A stretch of 64,000 nucleotides of DNA from Catalinimonas niigatensis (GTDB lineage Bacteria > Bacteroidota > Bacteroidia > Cytophagales > Cyclobacteriaceae): the NCBI RefSeq assembly GCF_030506285.1, contig NZ_CP119422.1, forward strand, positions 1,798,001-1,862,000, written 5' to 3'. The notes under the pieces were generated by a model that saw only the letters and a program-made list of their open reading frames with translations, had not been told where the DNA came from and made no database searches. Positions 26,608 to 36,477 of the stretch are shown one piece after another. The position numbers and the translations under genes are program-made. Positions within the stretch are counted from its first letter, which is position 1. Every line of letters starts with the position of its first letter.

Positions 26608-26615
26608 CAAATGTA
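26608..26615 (-). promoter_or_regulatory. -7 element of icd
   Basis: The reverse strand reads TACATTTG, a full match, with the start about 19 bases before the ATG. No TTG lies at -33, consistent with activation by the divergent LysR protein. Confidence 0.45.
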
Positions 26616-26641
26616 AAACGATGAATCCATATATTTTTATT

Positions 26642-26649
26642 TATATTTG
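26642..26649 (+). promoter_or_regulatory. -7 element of the LysR gene
   Basis: TATATTTG at 26642-26649 matches TAnnTTTG, about 18 bases upstream of the predicted transcript-to-ATG interval. The -33 position has no TTG. The space between this and the icd element is only 26 bases, so one bound regulator could affect both. Confidence 0.4.
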
Positions 26650-26673
26650 TAATGATTTACATAAAAAATATTT

Positions 26674-27597
26674 ATGAACTATACTTTGCATCAACTAATG
26701 GTGTTTTTGAAAATCACTCAGACCAAAAGCATCACCAAGGCTGCCGGAGAACTTCATCTCACACAACCAGCAGTATCTATTCAGCTAAAAAACTTTCAGG
26801 ATCAGTTTGACATTCCGCTTACTGAAGTCATTGGCAGAAAGCTTTACGTCACGGAGTTTGGTCATGAAGTAGCGCGCTCAGCAGAGAAAATCCTCAATGA
26901 AGTACATGCCATCACCTACAAAACCCTGGCACACAAGGGGCAGCTGACGGGAAAATTGAAAATATCCATTGTATCAACCGCAAAATATGTGATGCCCTAT
27001 TTCCTGACTGATTTTATGCATGAGCATCCTGGCATTGACTTACTGATGGATGTAACCAACAAGGCAAAGGTAATTGAGAGCCTAGAAAACAATGAAGTGG
27101 ATTTCTCCCTCGTGTCAGTATTGCCCGAAAAATTGCAAATAGAAAACGTAGAGTTAATGCAAAACAGATTGTATCTGGTGGGGAATGGCGAGAGAAAATT
27201 TGAAAAAACAGTATATGACAATCACATTTTTGAAGAGCTACCGCTCATCTATAGAGAGAACGGCTCCGGAACCCGCTATACTATGGAAAAGTTTATTGCT
27301 CAAAACAACATCCCGGTAAGAAAAAAAATGGAGTTGACTTCCAATGAAGCAGTAAAACAGGCAGTAATTGCGGGCTTAGGGTATTCTATTATGCCTCTGA
27401 TTGGCATCAAAAATGAACTAAACCTTAGTAGCCTGCAAATTATCCCCGTGAAAGGGTTTCCTATCAAATCTGTCTGGAATTTAATTTGGTTAAAAAACAA
27501 AAACTTCTCACCGGTAGCGATGGCTTATTTGACCAGCATCAAGCAGGAAAAAAGCAATATCATCCGTGAGAAGTTCAGTTGGTTTGACAGCTTTTAA
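26674..27597 (+). CDS. LysR-family transcriptional regulator
   Basis: A 307-residue regulator: winged helix-turn-helix at residues 1-60 (LHQLMVFLKITQTKSITKAA, LHLTQPAVSIQLKNFQ) and a LysR substrate-binding domain from about 90 to 295 (LKISIVSTAKYVMPYFLTDF; RENGSGTRYTMEKF). Such proteins bind a small metabolite and activate a divergent gene, here most likely icd. The overall form resembles the CysB/CbbR-like group. Its stop codon is seven bases from the convergent otsAB stop. Confidence 0.92.
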   Translation: MNYTLHQLMVFLKITQTKSITKAAGELHLTQPAVSIQLKNFQDQFDIPLTEVIGRKLYVTEFGHEVARSAEKILNEVHAITYKTLAHKGQLTGKLKISIVSTAKYVMPYFLTDFMHEHPGIDLLMDVTNKAKVIESLENNEVDFSLVSVLPEKLQIENVELMQNRLYLVGNGERKFEKTVYDNHIFEELPLIYRENGSGTRYTMEKFIAQNNIPVRKKMELTSNEAVKQAVIAGLGYSIMPLIGIKNELNLSSLQIIPVKGFPIKSVWNLIWLKNKNFSPVAMAYLTSIKQEKSNIIREKFSWFDSF

Positions 27598-27604
27598 AAA
27601 GTTG

Positions 27605-29785
27605 TCAATAGGCCAGCAATGCTTTGAGTATTCCTCTTACATCCTGAAAAGTATTGACACTGAAGCGGGCAGCAGAAGTTTTGCTACCTACTTTAATGGT
27701 ATAAGCATCTTTGGGCATGGCTTTGAAGGTATCTTCATCGGTAAAATCATCGCCTATCGCCATCACAAAATCATGTTCGTACTGATTAATCCATTGCGTA
27801 GCGGTACGTCCTTTATTCACTTCACGGTCTTTGATCTCCACCACCATATCTCCTTCCAACACCTGCAGGTTACTGTTGGACGATAGATATTTGAGATGGC
27901 TGGTCAGCTCTCGGGTACGCAGTTCACCCAGCCCGGTCTCTACTTTTCTGTAGTGCCATACCAGGGAGTAGTCTTTTTCCTCAATAAAAGAACCAGGAGT
28001 ACGATTGACATAAAGCTCCAGTACCGGAAAGATTTCTTTCTTCCAGTTATTTTTCATCGCCGTGATGGTACGCCAGTCTTTTTTATGCTCCCGCATCCAC
28101 ACCCCATGCTCAGCAATGATATCTACCTGCTGGTCACCTAACCATTCCTGCAAAGTATCTTTGTCTCTGCCACTGATAATGATCACCTTATTTTTTTCTT
28201 CCTTAGTAAGTTTTTTAATGATCCCCCTTAATTCATCGTCAGGCTTGGCATCTTTAGGATCAGGATGAAAACCGGTAAGTGTACCATCATAATCCAGGAA
28301 AATCAGACGATGATCCGATTTAGAGTAAGTCATCAGCATTTTTTCCAATGAGAGATCGTCCAGCTTACGTGTCTGCATGCCTCCCTGAGCTTTCTTTATG
28401 TTGTTGAGGCTGGTCATAAAGAGGTTCACCCAGTGTGTTATATTATAGCGTTTCAGAGAGTTCTGCATGTTGGTGTTATGCATGATCTGCTCCGACTCCG
28501 GCATAGTTAATGCCCTGTGAATGGCTTCTACGATCTGATCTATGTCATTGGGATTGATCAGAATCGCATCTGAAAGCTCTTTAGAAGCACCGCACATCTC
28601 GCTCAGAATCAGCACTCCTTTTTTATTAATTTTGCTGGCAATAAATTCTTTGCAGACCAGATTCATCCCATCCCGCATAGGAGTAACCAAAGCCACATCG
28701 GCCATACGGTAGAAGGCAGAAAGCTCTTCCAGAGGAAAAGAGCGGTAAAAAAAGTGGATAGGCGTCCAGTTAATTTTGCCAAAGCGTCCGTTGATACTTC
28801 CTACCAGTCTGTCTACCTCCTCCTTTAACTCTTTGTATTTCCCTACCTGATCCCGTGAAGGAACTACCACCATGATCAATGAAATCTTATTTCGGTACTG
28901 GGGATAGCGTTCAAAAAACAGTTCAAAAGCCTTAAGGCGCTGGGGAATTCCTTTGGAATAATCCAGACGGTCAATGGCCAGTATAAGCTTCTGATCTCCC
29001 AGAGAAATGCGGTAATGCACTTCACGCTCCAGGGCTTCAGGTGAGGCGGCAGCTTCCGCATATTTATCATAATCAATTCCCATAGGAAAAGAATCTACCA
29101 TCACCGTACGGTTGCCTACTACAATTTGTCCCTGTGTATTGCTCAGGCCCGCCAAACGACTCACTGAACTAAGGAAGTGGCGCATATCGTCGTAGGTATG
29201 GAAGCCGATCAGGTCAGAGCCGAGCACGCCGTTAAGCAGTTCTCTCCGCCAGGGAATCAATCTAAAAATCTCATACGATGGAAAAGGAATATGCAAAAAG
29301 AAACCGATACTCGCTTCAGGATAGCGTTCTCTCAGCATCCCGGGTACCAGCATAAGCTGATAATCGTGAATCCACAAAGTATCGTCCGGATCACATTTTT
29401 TGGCGATTTCATCAGCAAACTTTCGGTTTACCCGCTTATAAGCTTCCCAAAGCTTGGGATCATAAATAGCATACTGAATAAAATAGTGAAAATTTGGCCA
29501 GAGAGTTTCGTTACTGAAACCTTCATAAAAATCTTTGATGTCATCTTCGGTCAGAAAAACCGGGACCATGCTTTCCTTGGCAATCGCCTCAGTGATTTCA
29601 GCTTTTTCATCCTTGCGGTTGGACACCAGGCCTGGCCATCCAATCCAAAGATTATTTCCCTCTTTATAAATGGAACCCAGGCCAGTAGCCAGGCCTCCGG
29701 CACTGGTATGGTATTCTAACTGCTTTTTGGCATTTCGCTGGATTTTGACGGGCAGGCGATTAGAGACAATAATGGTTTTTGCCAT
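27605..29785 (-). CDS. Bifunctional trehalose-6-phosphate synthase/phosphatase
   Basis: A 726-residue fusion of OtsA and OtsB. The GT20 synthase (about 1-465) has VSNRLP at the start, WIHDYQLMLVPGMLRE near 140-155, the RLDYSKGIPQRL nucleotide-sugar segment near 265-276 and RDGMNLVCKEF near 365. The HAD-type phosphatase (about 490-726) has DYDGTLTG, the SGRD segment and GDDFTDEDTF. The protein makes trehalose from UDP-glucose and glucose-6-phosphate in two steps, for osmotic or desiccation protection. The nearby GH15 enzyme could degrade the product. Confidence 0.95.
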   Translation of the reverse strand: MAKTIIVSNRLPVKIQRNAKKQLEYHTSAGGLATGLGSIYKEGNNLWIGWPGLVSNRKDEKAEITEAIAKESMVPVFLTEDDIKDFYEGFSNETLWPNFHYFIQYAIYDPKLWEAYKRVNRKFADEIAKKCDPDDTLWIHDYQLMLVPGMLRERYPEASIGFFLHIPFPSYEIFRLIPWRRELLNGVLGSDLIGFHTYDDMRHFLSSVSRLAGLSNTQGQIVVGNRTVMVDSFPMGIDYDKYAEAAASPEALEREVHYRISLGDQKLILAIDRLDYSKGIPQRLKAFELFFERYPQYRNKISLIMVVVPSRDQVGKYKELKEEVDRLVGSINGRFGKINWTPIHFFYRSFPLEELSAFYRMADVALVTPMRDGMNLVCKEFIASKINKKGVLILSEMCGASKELSDAILINPNDIDQIVEAIHRALTMPESEQIMHNTNMQNSLKRYNITHWVNLFMTSLNNIKKAQGGMQTRKLDDLSLEKMLMTYSKSDHRLIFLDYDGTLTGFHPDPKDAKPDDELRGIIKKLTKEEKNKVIIISGRDKDTLQEWLGDQQVDIIAEHGVWMREHKKDWRTITAMKNNWKKEIFPVLELYVNRTPGSFIEEKDYSLVWHYRKVETGLGELRTRELTSHLKYLSSNSNLQVLEGDMVVEIKDREVNKGRTATQWINQYEHDFVMAIGDDFTDEDTFKAMPKDAYTIKVGSKTSAARFSVNTFQDVRGILKALLAY

Positions 29786-29901
29786 GGGTTATAGGTTGTT
29801 TGGTCGGTTGTATATAAAAATTTCCCTTTCAAAGTAGCTATCTATGATTGAAATCAACTAAAAATAAATGGCGATGTCTTGCTAACGTTTGGTAGAATGG
29901 A

Positions 29902-30711
29902 TCAACGCTTATACTTAAAACTCCTCAACCTGATTTCTGTTAATTTTCTTTTGGTATCCAACGGAAAATCTCCCCGCATCATCCAGTCATAGTATGCAGG
30001 TTCTGCCTGCAATACATCCAAGATAGGGCGATTCTTAAATTTACCAAAATTAAATACCTCTACTCCCTGTTCATTAAAAATAAAACGCCCGGCCAGGTCT
30101 ACCATTTTGGTACTTGATATGTCATGCAATGACTGTACGTCTTCTTTAACGGTTCCTAACTGATTGCCCTGGGCATCTAAAACAGGTTGGCCCATGTATT
30201 TATCAATCTGGGCAAAAAGCACCTCCATGCATGCACGCGTATCTGCTTCAGCACTATGCGCATCTTCTAAGGATTTTTTACAATAAAATTCATAAGCAGC
30301 AGAAAGGGTACGCTTTTCCATCAGGTGGAAAATTTTTTGCGAATCCACCAGCTTTCGGTTGCTCACGTCAAAATCAATATTCTCCCGAAGAAATTCCTCT
30401 ACCAGCATGGGTACGTCAAAACGGATGATGTTGAAACCCGAAAGATCACAGCCTTCCAGAAATTTGAGCAGCCCTTTGGCTTCTGCTTTGAAGGGAGGCA
30501 GCTCCTTTACGTCTTCGTCGTATATACCATGTATCAGGCTGGACTCCGGAGGGATGGGCATCTGGGGATTGACCCGAATGTTCTTTTCCTTTTTTTCTCC
30601 GTTGGGCATCATTTTGATGATGTGAACCTCAATGATACGGTCATTAGAAACATTGACACCCGTTGTTTCCAGATCAAAAAAGGCAAGAGGATTCTTTAAC
30701 TTTAAATTCAT
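29902..30711 (-). CDS. 3'-5' exonuclease, DnaQ-like (DEDDh)
   Basis: A 269-residue protein with a DnaQ-type exonuclease domain at about 8-175: Exo I FFDLETTG with Asp13 and Glu15, Exo II SGFNIIRFDVPML near 93-105, and Exo III AHSAEADTRA near 150-159. The C-terminal 90 residues carry a further small domain with VEVFNFGKFKNRPILDV, seen in many Bacteroidota exonucleases. It may proofread or process DNA or RNA 3' ends. It lies 31 bases after mpl on the same strand. Confidence 0.87.
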   Translation of the reverse strand: MNLKLKNPLAFFDLETTGVNVSNDRIIEVHIIKMMPNGEKKEKNIRVNPQMPIPPESSLIHGIYDEDVKELPPFKAEAKGLLKFLEGCDLSGFNIIRFDVPMLVEEFLRENIDFDVSNRKLVDSQKIFHLMEKRTLSAAYEFYCKKSLEDAHSAEADTRACMEVLFAQIDKYMGQPVLDAQGNQLGTVKEDVQSLHDISSTKMVDLAGRFIFNEQGVEVFNFGKFKNRPILDVLQAEPAYYDWMMRGDFPLDTKRKLTEIRLRSFKYKR

Positions 30712-30742
30712 TATGCTAATTATGCTAACGCTCTCTACGAAC

Positions 30743-32122
30743 TTATTGATTATTCTCTACAATAGATTTTCCGAAGGCATCCAGATCAATTCCTCCGTAA
30801 TTGCCTGAACTCATCAGAAGCAGGTTGCTGTTTTTCCATTGCTGGCCCACCAAAAATTCTTTGAGACTTTTACTGTCAGTAAATATTTTCAGGTCCCTTC
30901 TATTAAAAGCTTCTTGTATCAACTCATCGGTCAGAGGCTCCAGTTTCTTATGACGTGACACTTCAGGATTGTGGTATACCACCCCAATGTCAGCATCATT
31001 GAGTGTATCCTGATACTGACTGATAAAATCTTTGTTCAGGCTGCTAAAAGTATGCAGTTCCATACAGGCGATAAGCTGACGCTGAGGATACTGCTGTTTG
31101 ACCGCCTTGGTAGTCGCCAGCAATTTAGAAGGCGCATGGGCAAAATCTTTGAAAACTGCGGTATTACCATTTTTGGCTACCAGTTCCAGCCGTTTGCTTG
31201 CTCCGCCAAAAGAAGGAATTGCCTGGTAAAAGTCTTTGGTTAATACCCCAATACGCGTACACACCTCTAAGGCTCCGCTGATGTTCTGCATATTATGGTA
31301 ACCAAAAAGCTGTATCTTCACTTCTCCCTCATCTGTTTTCAGATAAGTAACTCCATCTTTGACCACGTGAGGATGGGCCTTGTATTCTATCCTATTGACA
31401 TCCACCCTCTCTTTTCTGCCAATCACCGTGGCCAGGTCATCTTCTTCACAATAAATCAGGGTTCCTCCTTTGGGTGAAGCATCAGCAAATAATTCAAATT
31501 GCCTCACATAATCATCCAATGTGGGAAATACATTAAAGTGATCCCATGCAATACCGCTAATCAGGCCTATATGATGCTGGTATTTCAGGCATTTAGGAGA
31601 AGGATCTAAGGGTGAAGTCAGGTACTCATCTCCCTCAATCACAATGATAGGCGAATCCGTCAGTTTGACAAGTCCCTCTACCGTCGCAGTTTTGGCACCT
31701 AGTACATAGTCAAAATCACGTCCTATACTCTGCAATACATGCAGTATCATGGATGTAATGGTGGTTTTGCCGTGGCTTCCGGCAATGACGATGCGTTGTT
31801 TATCTTTGCTTTGCTCGTAAATATATTCCGGATAAGAATATACTTTCAGTCCTAACTCTTTTGCCCTTTTCAGTTCAGGATTATCAGCCCGGGCATGCAT
31901 ACCCAGAAGGATAGCATCTATATCTTTGGTGATCTTTTCGGGAAACCAACCAAACTGCTCAGGCAGCAGCCCGTGGGCAGCCAGCGAAGATTTTGCCGGG
32001 TCGTATATTTCGTCGTCAGATCCACTTACGTGCATACCTTGTTTGGTCAGATGTAGTGCCAAGTCATGCATGACACTGCCGCCTATGGCTATAAAGTGTA
32101 CCCGGGAAATGTTGTTTTGCAT
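30743..32122 (-). CDS. mpl: UDP-N-acetylmuramate:L-alanyl-gamma-D-glutamyl-meso-DAP ligase
   Basis: A 459-residue Mur-ligase family enzyme. The N-terminal domain has HFIAIGGSVMHDLALHL near 9-25, the ATP site GSHGKTT is at 115-121, and the central domain has IEGDEYLTSP and the SGIAWDHFNVFPT segment; the C-terminal domain has FKDFAHAPSKL near 325. Mpl re-attaches recycled murein tripeptide to UDP-MurNAc; the GGSVMHDLA stretch in place of the MurC GIGGxGMS favours Mpl over MurC. The exonuclease gene follows. Confidence 0.93.
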   Translation of the reverse strand: MQNNISRVHFIAIGGSVMHDLALHLTKQGMHVSGSDDEIYDPAKSSLAAHGLLPEQFGWFPEKITKDIDAILLGMHARADNPELKRAKELGLKVYSYPEYIYEQSKDKQRIVIAGSHGKTTITSMILHVLQSIGRDFDYVLGAKTATVEGLVKLTDSPIIVIEGDEYLTSPLDPSPKCLKYQHHIGLISGIAWDHFNVFPTLDDYVRQFELFADASPKGGTLIYCEEDDLATVIGRKERVDVNRIEYKAHPHVVKDGVTYLKTDEGEVKIQLFGYHNMQNISGALEVCTRIGVLTKDFYQAIPSFGGASKRLELVAKNGNTAVFKDFAHAPSKLLATTKAVKQQYPQRQLIACMELHTFSSLNKDFISQYQDTLNDADIGVVYHNPEVSRHKKLEPLTDELIQEAFNRRDLKIFTDSKSLKEFLVGQQWKNSNLLLMSSGNYGGIDLDAFGKSIVENNQ

Positions 32123-32397
32123 AAAATTTTGATTGATTAAACCTCCTCAAACTCCAGTTTACTGTTTCAAAATTAAGACAAAAACCCTTAGCGACAAACC
32201 CTATATATCTTATAGCCTCTCAGATTTCCCTATATCGGCAGCATTGAGGCAAGAAATGAAGAACTTTGCTGAATGAATGCTAAATTTTTAGTAAAATAGA
32301 AAAAATCTTTCAGCCTTCACGATAAGTTATTTTACTTTGTCTTATCAGCGATGGTTAGAGGTGAAAATAGCTGGCTCAATTTTTTAAAAATAATGAT

Positions 32398-33324
32398 ATG
32401 TACCATTTAAAGAGAATTTTGGTTTGTGTTGACCTGACTGCCATGGATGAAGAGGTAATTCGCTACGCCTCAGAAGTCTCCGAAATTATGGAGGCAGATA
32501 CAGTCTATTTTTTGCATGTAGCGAAAGACCTGAACCTGCCGGAAGATATTGCAAAGAACTACAAAGATATGCTTGCTCCGGTAGATGAAACGATCAAACA
32601 TGAGGTACGGGAAACTGTCAGGAAGTATTTTCCCGAACAAGCCGGGACAAAAACGCACATAGATGTGCTGGAAGGTAAGCCCACTGATCTTGTGATTAAA
32701 TATGCAAAGCGAAAAGATGTTGACCTGATTGTGATAGGTAAACATAGAGGTAAGGAAAAACCTAAAATTCAATTTGACAAGGTAGTGGAGCTTAGTCACT
32801 GTTCGGTATTGTATGTACCTAATGGCGCTGAGATCAAGATTGGAAATATAGTGTTGGCTATGGATTTCTCTGAATACAGCAAACTAGCCTTAGAGCAGGC
32901 ACTCCATATCAAGGAAAAGAGAAGTGCCGTAAATATTTACGGACTACATGTCTATAATGTACCTAGTGGATATCATACCACCGGAAAAAGCTATGAGGAA
33001 TTTGCCAGTATTATGAAGGGACATGCGGAGAAAGATGCTCAGAAATTTTTTAAAAAACATAAATTAGATATTGAAAATGCTGCCTGCGAAATGCATTATG
33101 CTTTAACCGATGATGATAGAATTGATGATGAGCTCAACGATTTTGCTATAGAGAAAAAAGCAGGTATGGTCATGATTGGCTCACAAGGTCGTACACCAGC
33201 GGCAGCTTTTCTACTGGGTAGTGTAGCTGAACATATTCTCCACTACGATAATAACATACCCGTATTCGTTGTCAAGAAGAAAAATGAAAACATGAGTTTC
33301 TTGCAGGCTTTGCTGAAGATTTAG
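32398..33324 (+). CDS. Tandem universal stress protein
   Basis: A 308-residue protein made of two Usp domains (about 1-142 and 146-294). The first has ILVCVDLTAMDEE and GKHRG near residue 118; the second has IVLAMDFSEYSKLA and the ATP-binding GSQGRTPAAAFLLGSVAEH segment near 262-280. Bacterial tandem Usp proteins are stress-responsive and many bind ATP. It lies 71 bases before mrpA on the same strand, so it may be part of the antiporter operon and signal or modulate ion or pH stress. Confidence 0.9.
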   Translation: MYHLKRILVCVDLTAMDEEVIRYASEVSEIMEADTVYFLHVAKDLNLPEDIAKNYKDMLAPVDETIKHEVRETVRKYFPEQAGTKTHIDVLEGKPTDLVIKYAKRKDVDLIVIGKHRGKEKPKIQFDKVVELSHCSVLYVPNGAEIKIGNIVLAMDFSEYSKLALEQALHIKEKRSAVNIYGLHVYNVPSGYHTTGKSYEEFASIMKGHAEKDAQKFFKKHKLDIENAACEMHYALTDDDRIDDELNDFAIEKKAGMVMIGSQGRTPAAAFLLGSVAEHILHYDNNIPVFVVKKKNENMSFLQALLKI

Positions 33325-33395
33325 CCATTTCATAAACATCTTATGGGTGCTACTGTTGAGATGTGGACACGTAGCATGCCTTATTTTTTTAGCTT

Positions 33396-35711
33396 ATGCT
33401 CTTAGCGGTACTTAGCGGTTATTTACTTGCTTTATTTTGTGCTATTTTTTACCGCCGCTCACCAAAACTGATTGGTTATCTGGTGACAGTGGCTGTTGCT
33501 GCTTTGTGTGCCTACTTCTTTTCTTTCTGGGGCGAAATTGATTTCCAAAATGCACAGAGTTTTACTTACCTCTGGGTACCCTCTCTGGGGGTAGATCTGG
33601 TATTTTATCTGGATGGATTAAGTCTTTTTTTTTCTCTGTTAATCACTTTTTTTGGGGTACTTATCCTTCTTTATAGTATAGGATATATGAAGGGAGAAGA
33701 GCATGCAAACCGTTTTTTTGCTTTCATGCTTATCTTTATGGCTTCCATGTTGGGCCTGGTACTTTCCGGCAACCTTATTCAGTTATATATCTTCTGGGAG
33801 CTTACCAGTATCAGCTCTTTTCTGCTGATTGGTTACAAAAGTGAAAAAGATGAAGCCCGGCAATCCGCTTTACAGGCTTTATTGGTAACCGCAGGAGGAG
33901 GATTAGCGCTCCTGACAGCTTTCATACTGATCAGCATGTCGGCAGAAAGCTTTACGATGGCAGAAGTACTCAATACTAACCTTCATGAGAGTCCGTATCT
34001 GACAGCGATCATCATTCTTGTGTTTCTGGCCAGTTTTACCAAATCTGCTCAGTTTCCTTTTCATTTCTGGTTGCCCAATGCGATGGCTGCCCCCACACCG
34101 GTAAGTGCTTATCTGCATTCGGCCACGATGGTAAAAGCAGGAGTTTTTCTCTTATTTCGCTTTCAACCCATGCTCTCTGATGCACCTGTCTGGCCGGTTA
34201 CCCTGATGCTTGTGGGGTGTATCACCATGCTTATAGGAGCAGTGCTTGCTATTGTACAGACCGACCTTAAATGCATGCTGGCTTATATTACCATAAGTTC
34301 TCTGGGTCTTATGGTCATGTCCATTGGTGAAGGTAGTGAAACAGCACTTAAAGCAGCCTTGGTATATCTGCTGGCTCATGCTTTTTATAAAGCTACTTTG
34401 TTCTTTGTTGCTGGAAATATTGATCATGCAACAGGGACTAAAGATATCCGAAAGCTGAGTGGCCTGGCTCCTAAAATGCCTTATACAACAGCTGCCGCTG
34501 TACTTGCCTGCATTTCTATGGCTGGAATACCTCCTGCTTTGGGATTTATAGGAAAGGAAAAACTCTATGAAAGCACTTTGCACGCCTCATTGCCGGCTCT
34601 ACCCTGGCTGCTGACTGGTGCAGCCTTTATAAGTAGTGTATTGTATGTTGTGATTGCTTTAATGATAGGTTATGGTTTATTTTTCTCTTCCTCTGAACCG
34701 GATACTCCCAAGCCACCCCATACCGCACCCTTTCCTATGTGGATTGGTCCTTTACTGCTGGGCATAGGAGGTGTAGCCTTTGGGCTAGTCAATGAGGGAC
34801 TCAACAAAAATCTATTGCAACCAGCCATTCAGGAGATCATAGGAAAAGAAAGCGAACTCTCTCTGGGGCTCTGGCATGGCTTCAATCTGGTGTTATTGCT
34901 GAGCATATGTACGCTGGCTGTAGGATGGCTGATTTACCTGTACCGGCATACATTGATAAAGTTGTTATCCTTTACACATAAAGCGTATACGCTAAGTCCC
35001 GAAGCACTTTACTTTCGTGCACTGGATGGGCTGGACTGGTGGGCAACACGACAAACTAAGCTACTACAAAATGGATATCTGCGCAATTACATCGCTACCA
35101 TAGTTCTATTTTTCTCGGGATTGGTCGCCTATCTCTACTTTAGTTATCAGTTATATCCTGAAAAAATACCTGATCTTGCTCCTATTACCCCTTCTCGCAT
35201 ATACGAGTTCATTCCCATTGTTCTGATTTTAATAGGAGTAATTAATATTTACCGTACCAATTCTCGCCTGATCATGCTGGTATCTACCAGCATGCTAGGC
35301 TTTGGAGTAGCCACCATTTTTATATTTTTCAGTGCCCCTGATGTTTCCATGACTCAATTTTTAGTAGAGACCGTCACTTTACTCTTCTTTATGCTGATCA
35401 TACATCGTCTGCCAAAAAACCGCCTGTTCAACAACAATCCACGTCGTCTGTTCCATATAGGCATTGCTGCTGCCTTCGGATGCATGATGACCCTGATACT
35501 GCTGAGTGTAGAAAGTGTAGATATTGCCTCAAAGTTCAAGGAGTACTACTTAGAAAACAGTGTAGAAATAGGCAAAGGACACAATGTAGTTAATGTGATT
35601 CTGATAGATTTCCGGGCTTTGGATACACTCGGAGAGATTGTAGTGCTTTGCATCACAGCCCTGGGGATTACTGCTCTCAATCATCTCAACCTGAAACAAC
35701 AAGAAAAATGA
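33396..35711 (+). CDS. mrpA: Na+/H+ antiporter subunit A (MrpA/MnhA)
   Basis: A 771-residue multi-span protein. Residues up to about 490 match the NuoL/antiporter fold (SFLLIGYKSEKDEARQSALQ, FLASFTKSAQFPFHFWLPNA, the HSATMVKAGVFLLFR segment). The C-terminal part has the MbhD-like segment SAPDVSMTQFLVETVTLLFF near residues 648-667, as in Mrp A subunits. It is the largest subunit of the complex that expels Na+ in exchange for H+. The stop codon overlaps the mrpB start as ATGA. Confidence 0.95.
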   Translation: MLLAVLSGYLLALFCAIFYRRSPKLIGYLVTVAVAALCAYFFSFWGEIDFQNAQSFTYLWVPSLGVDLVFYLDGLSLFFSLLITFFGVLILLYSIGYMKGEEHANRFFAFMLIFMASMLGLVLSGNLIQLYIFWELTSISSFLLIGYKSEKDEARQSALQALLVTAGGGLALLTAFILISMSAESFTMAEVLNTNLHESPYLTAIIILVFLASFTKSAQFPFHFWLPNAMAAPTPVSAYLHSATMVKAGVFLLFRFQPMLSDAPVWPVTLMLVGCITMLIGAVLAIVQTDLKCMLAYITISSLGLMVMSIGEGSETALKAALVYLLAHAFYKATLFFVAGNIDHATGTKDIRKLSGLAPKMPYTTAAAVLACISMAGIPPALGFIGKEKLYESTLHASLPALPWLLTGAAFISSVLYVVIALMIGYGLFFSSSEPDTPKPPHTAPFPMWIGPLLLGIGGVAFGLVNEGLNKNLLQPAIQEIIGKESELSLGLWHGFNLVLLLSICTLAVGWLIYLYRHTLIKLLSFTHKAYTLSPEALYFRALDGLDWWATRQTKLLQNGYLRNYIATIVLFFSGLVAYLYFSYQLYPEKIPDLAPITPSRIYEFIPIVLILIGVINIYRTNSRLIMLVSTSMLGFGVATIFIFFSAPDVSMTQFLVETVTLLFFMLIIHRLPKNRLFNNNPRRLFHIGIAAAFGCMMTLILLSVESVDIASKFKEYYLENSVEIGKGHNVVNVILIDFRALDTLGEIVVLCITALGITALNHLNLKQQEK

Positions 35712-36118
35712 GGAGTATTATCCTTGCCACAGCCATACGGCTACTTATTCCGGTATTTCTTTTGTTTTCTGTTTATCTGTTTTTTCGGGGACACGATGAA
35801 CCGGGTGGAGGGTTTATTGCTGCCTTGGTCACTTCCATAGGCTTTCTTTTTCATATGATAGCTTTGAGTAAGAAAGAAACTATGAAATTGTACGGAGTTA
35901 GTACTTATGCACTGATGGGCTTAGGGCTTGGCGCTGTTTTGCTGAGTGCTGTACTGCCTCTTCTCTTGGGTTATAATCTGTTGGAAGCGCAGTGGTTAAA
36001 CTTTGAGTTGCCCTTTATTGGTAAACTGGGAACCCCTATTCTTTTTGATTTGGGAGTCTACCTGTTGGTATTGGGCGTGATATTAACAATTGCTTTTACA
36101 CTTTTTGAAGATGAATAA
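35708..36118 (+). CDS. mrpB: Na+/H+ antiporter subunit B
   Basis: A 136-residue protein starting at ATG 35708, in an ATGA overlap with mrpA; a longer upstream frame exists but lies inside mrpA. The MnhB hallmark FRGHDEPGGGFIAALV (residues about 23-38) is followed by four hydrophobic segments. It is a membrane subunit of the Mrp complex and needs the other subunits to work. The stop overlaps the mrpC start by one base. Confidence 0.93.
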   Translation: MRSIILATAIRLLIPVFLLFSVYLFFRGHDEPGGGFIAALVTSIGFLFHMIALSKKETMKLYGVSTYALMGLGLGAVLLSAVLPLLLGYNLLEAQWLNFELPFIGKLGTPILFDLGVYLLVLGVILTIAFTLFEDE

Positions 36119-36477
36119 TGGAAATCATACTACCCGTCATTACCGGATTTTTATACGCAGTAGGGCTTTTTTTTATGATGCACCGCAGCTTTATCAAACT
36201 CATCATCGGCATCATTATTTTTGCCCATGCCAGCAATCTTTTTCTTTTTGTGGCAAGTGATATTGCCAGGAATGCAGTACCTTTTATTGATCCTCAGGTG
36301 GAAGCCAGCTTTGGAGAAATGGCTGATCCACTTCCTCAAGCTATGATTTTAACAGCCATTGTCATTGGATTAGGCATACAAGCCTTTGCTATTGTATTGC
36401 TCAAACGGGTTTACTATGTAGTAGAAACAAGTGACCTGGATGCGCTCAACAAAACTGATCAACTAACCCATGACTAA
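36118..36477 (+). CDS. mrpC: Na+/H+ antiporter subunit C (NuoK-like)
   Basis: A 119-residue protein with three membrane segments, related to NuoK: a short first helix, then FIKLIIGIIIFAHASNLFLF near 25-44, and LPQAMILTAIVIGLGIQAFA near 72-91, the usual MnhC/NuoK signature with PQAxxLTAIVI. It starts at the last base of the mrpB stop codon and overlaps mrpD by eight bases. Confidence 0.93.
   Translation: MEIILPVITGFLYAVGLFFMMHRSFIKLIIGIIIFAHASNLFLFVASDIARNAVPFIDPQVEASFGEMADPLPQAMILTAIVIGLGIQAFAIVLLKRVYYVVETSDLDALNKTDQLTHD

Noticed and set aside
35648-35707. Longer start for mrpB inside mrpA
   Set aside because: The ATGA overlap at 35708 gives the correct MnhB N-terminus; the upstream part only reads through mrpA in another frame.
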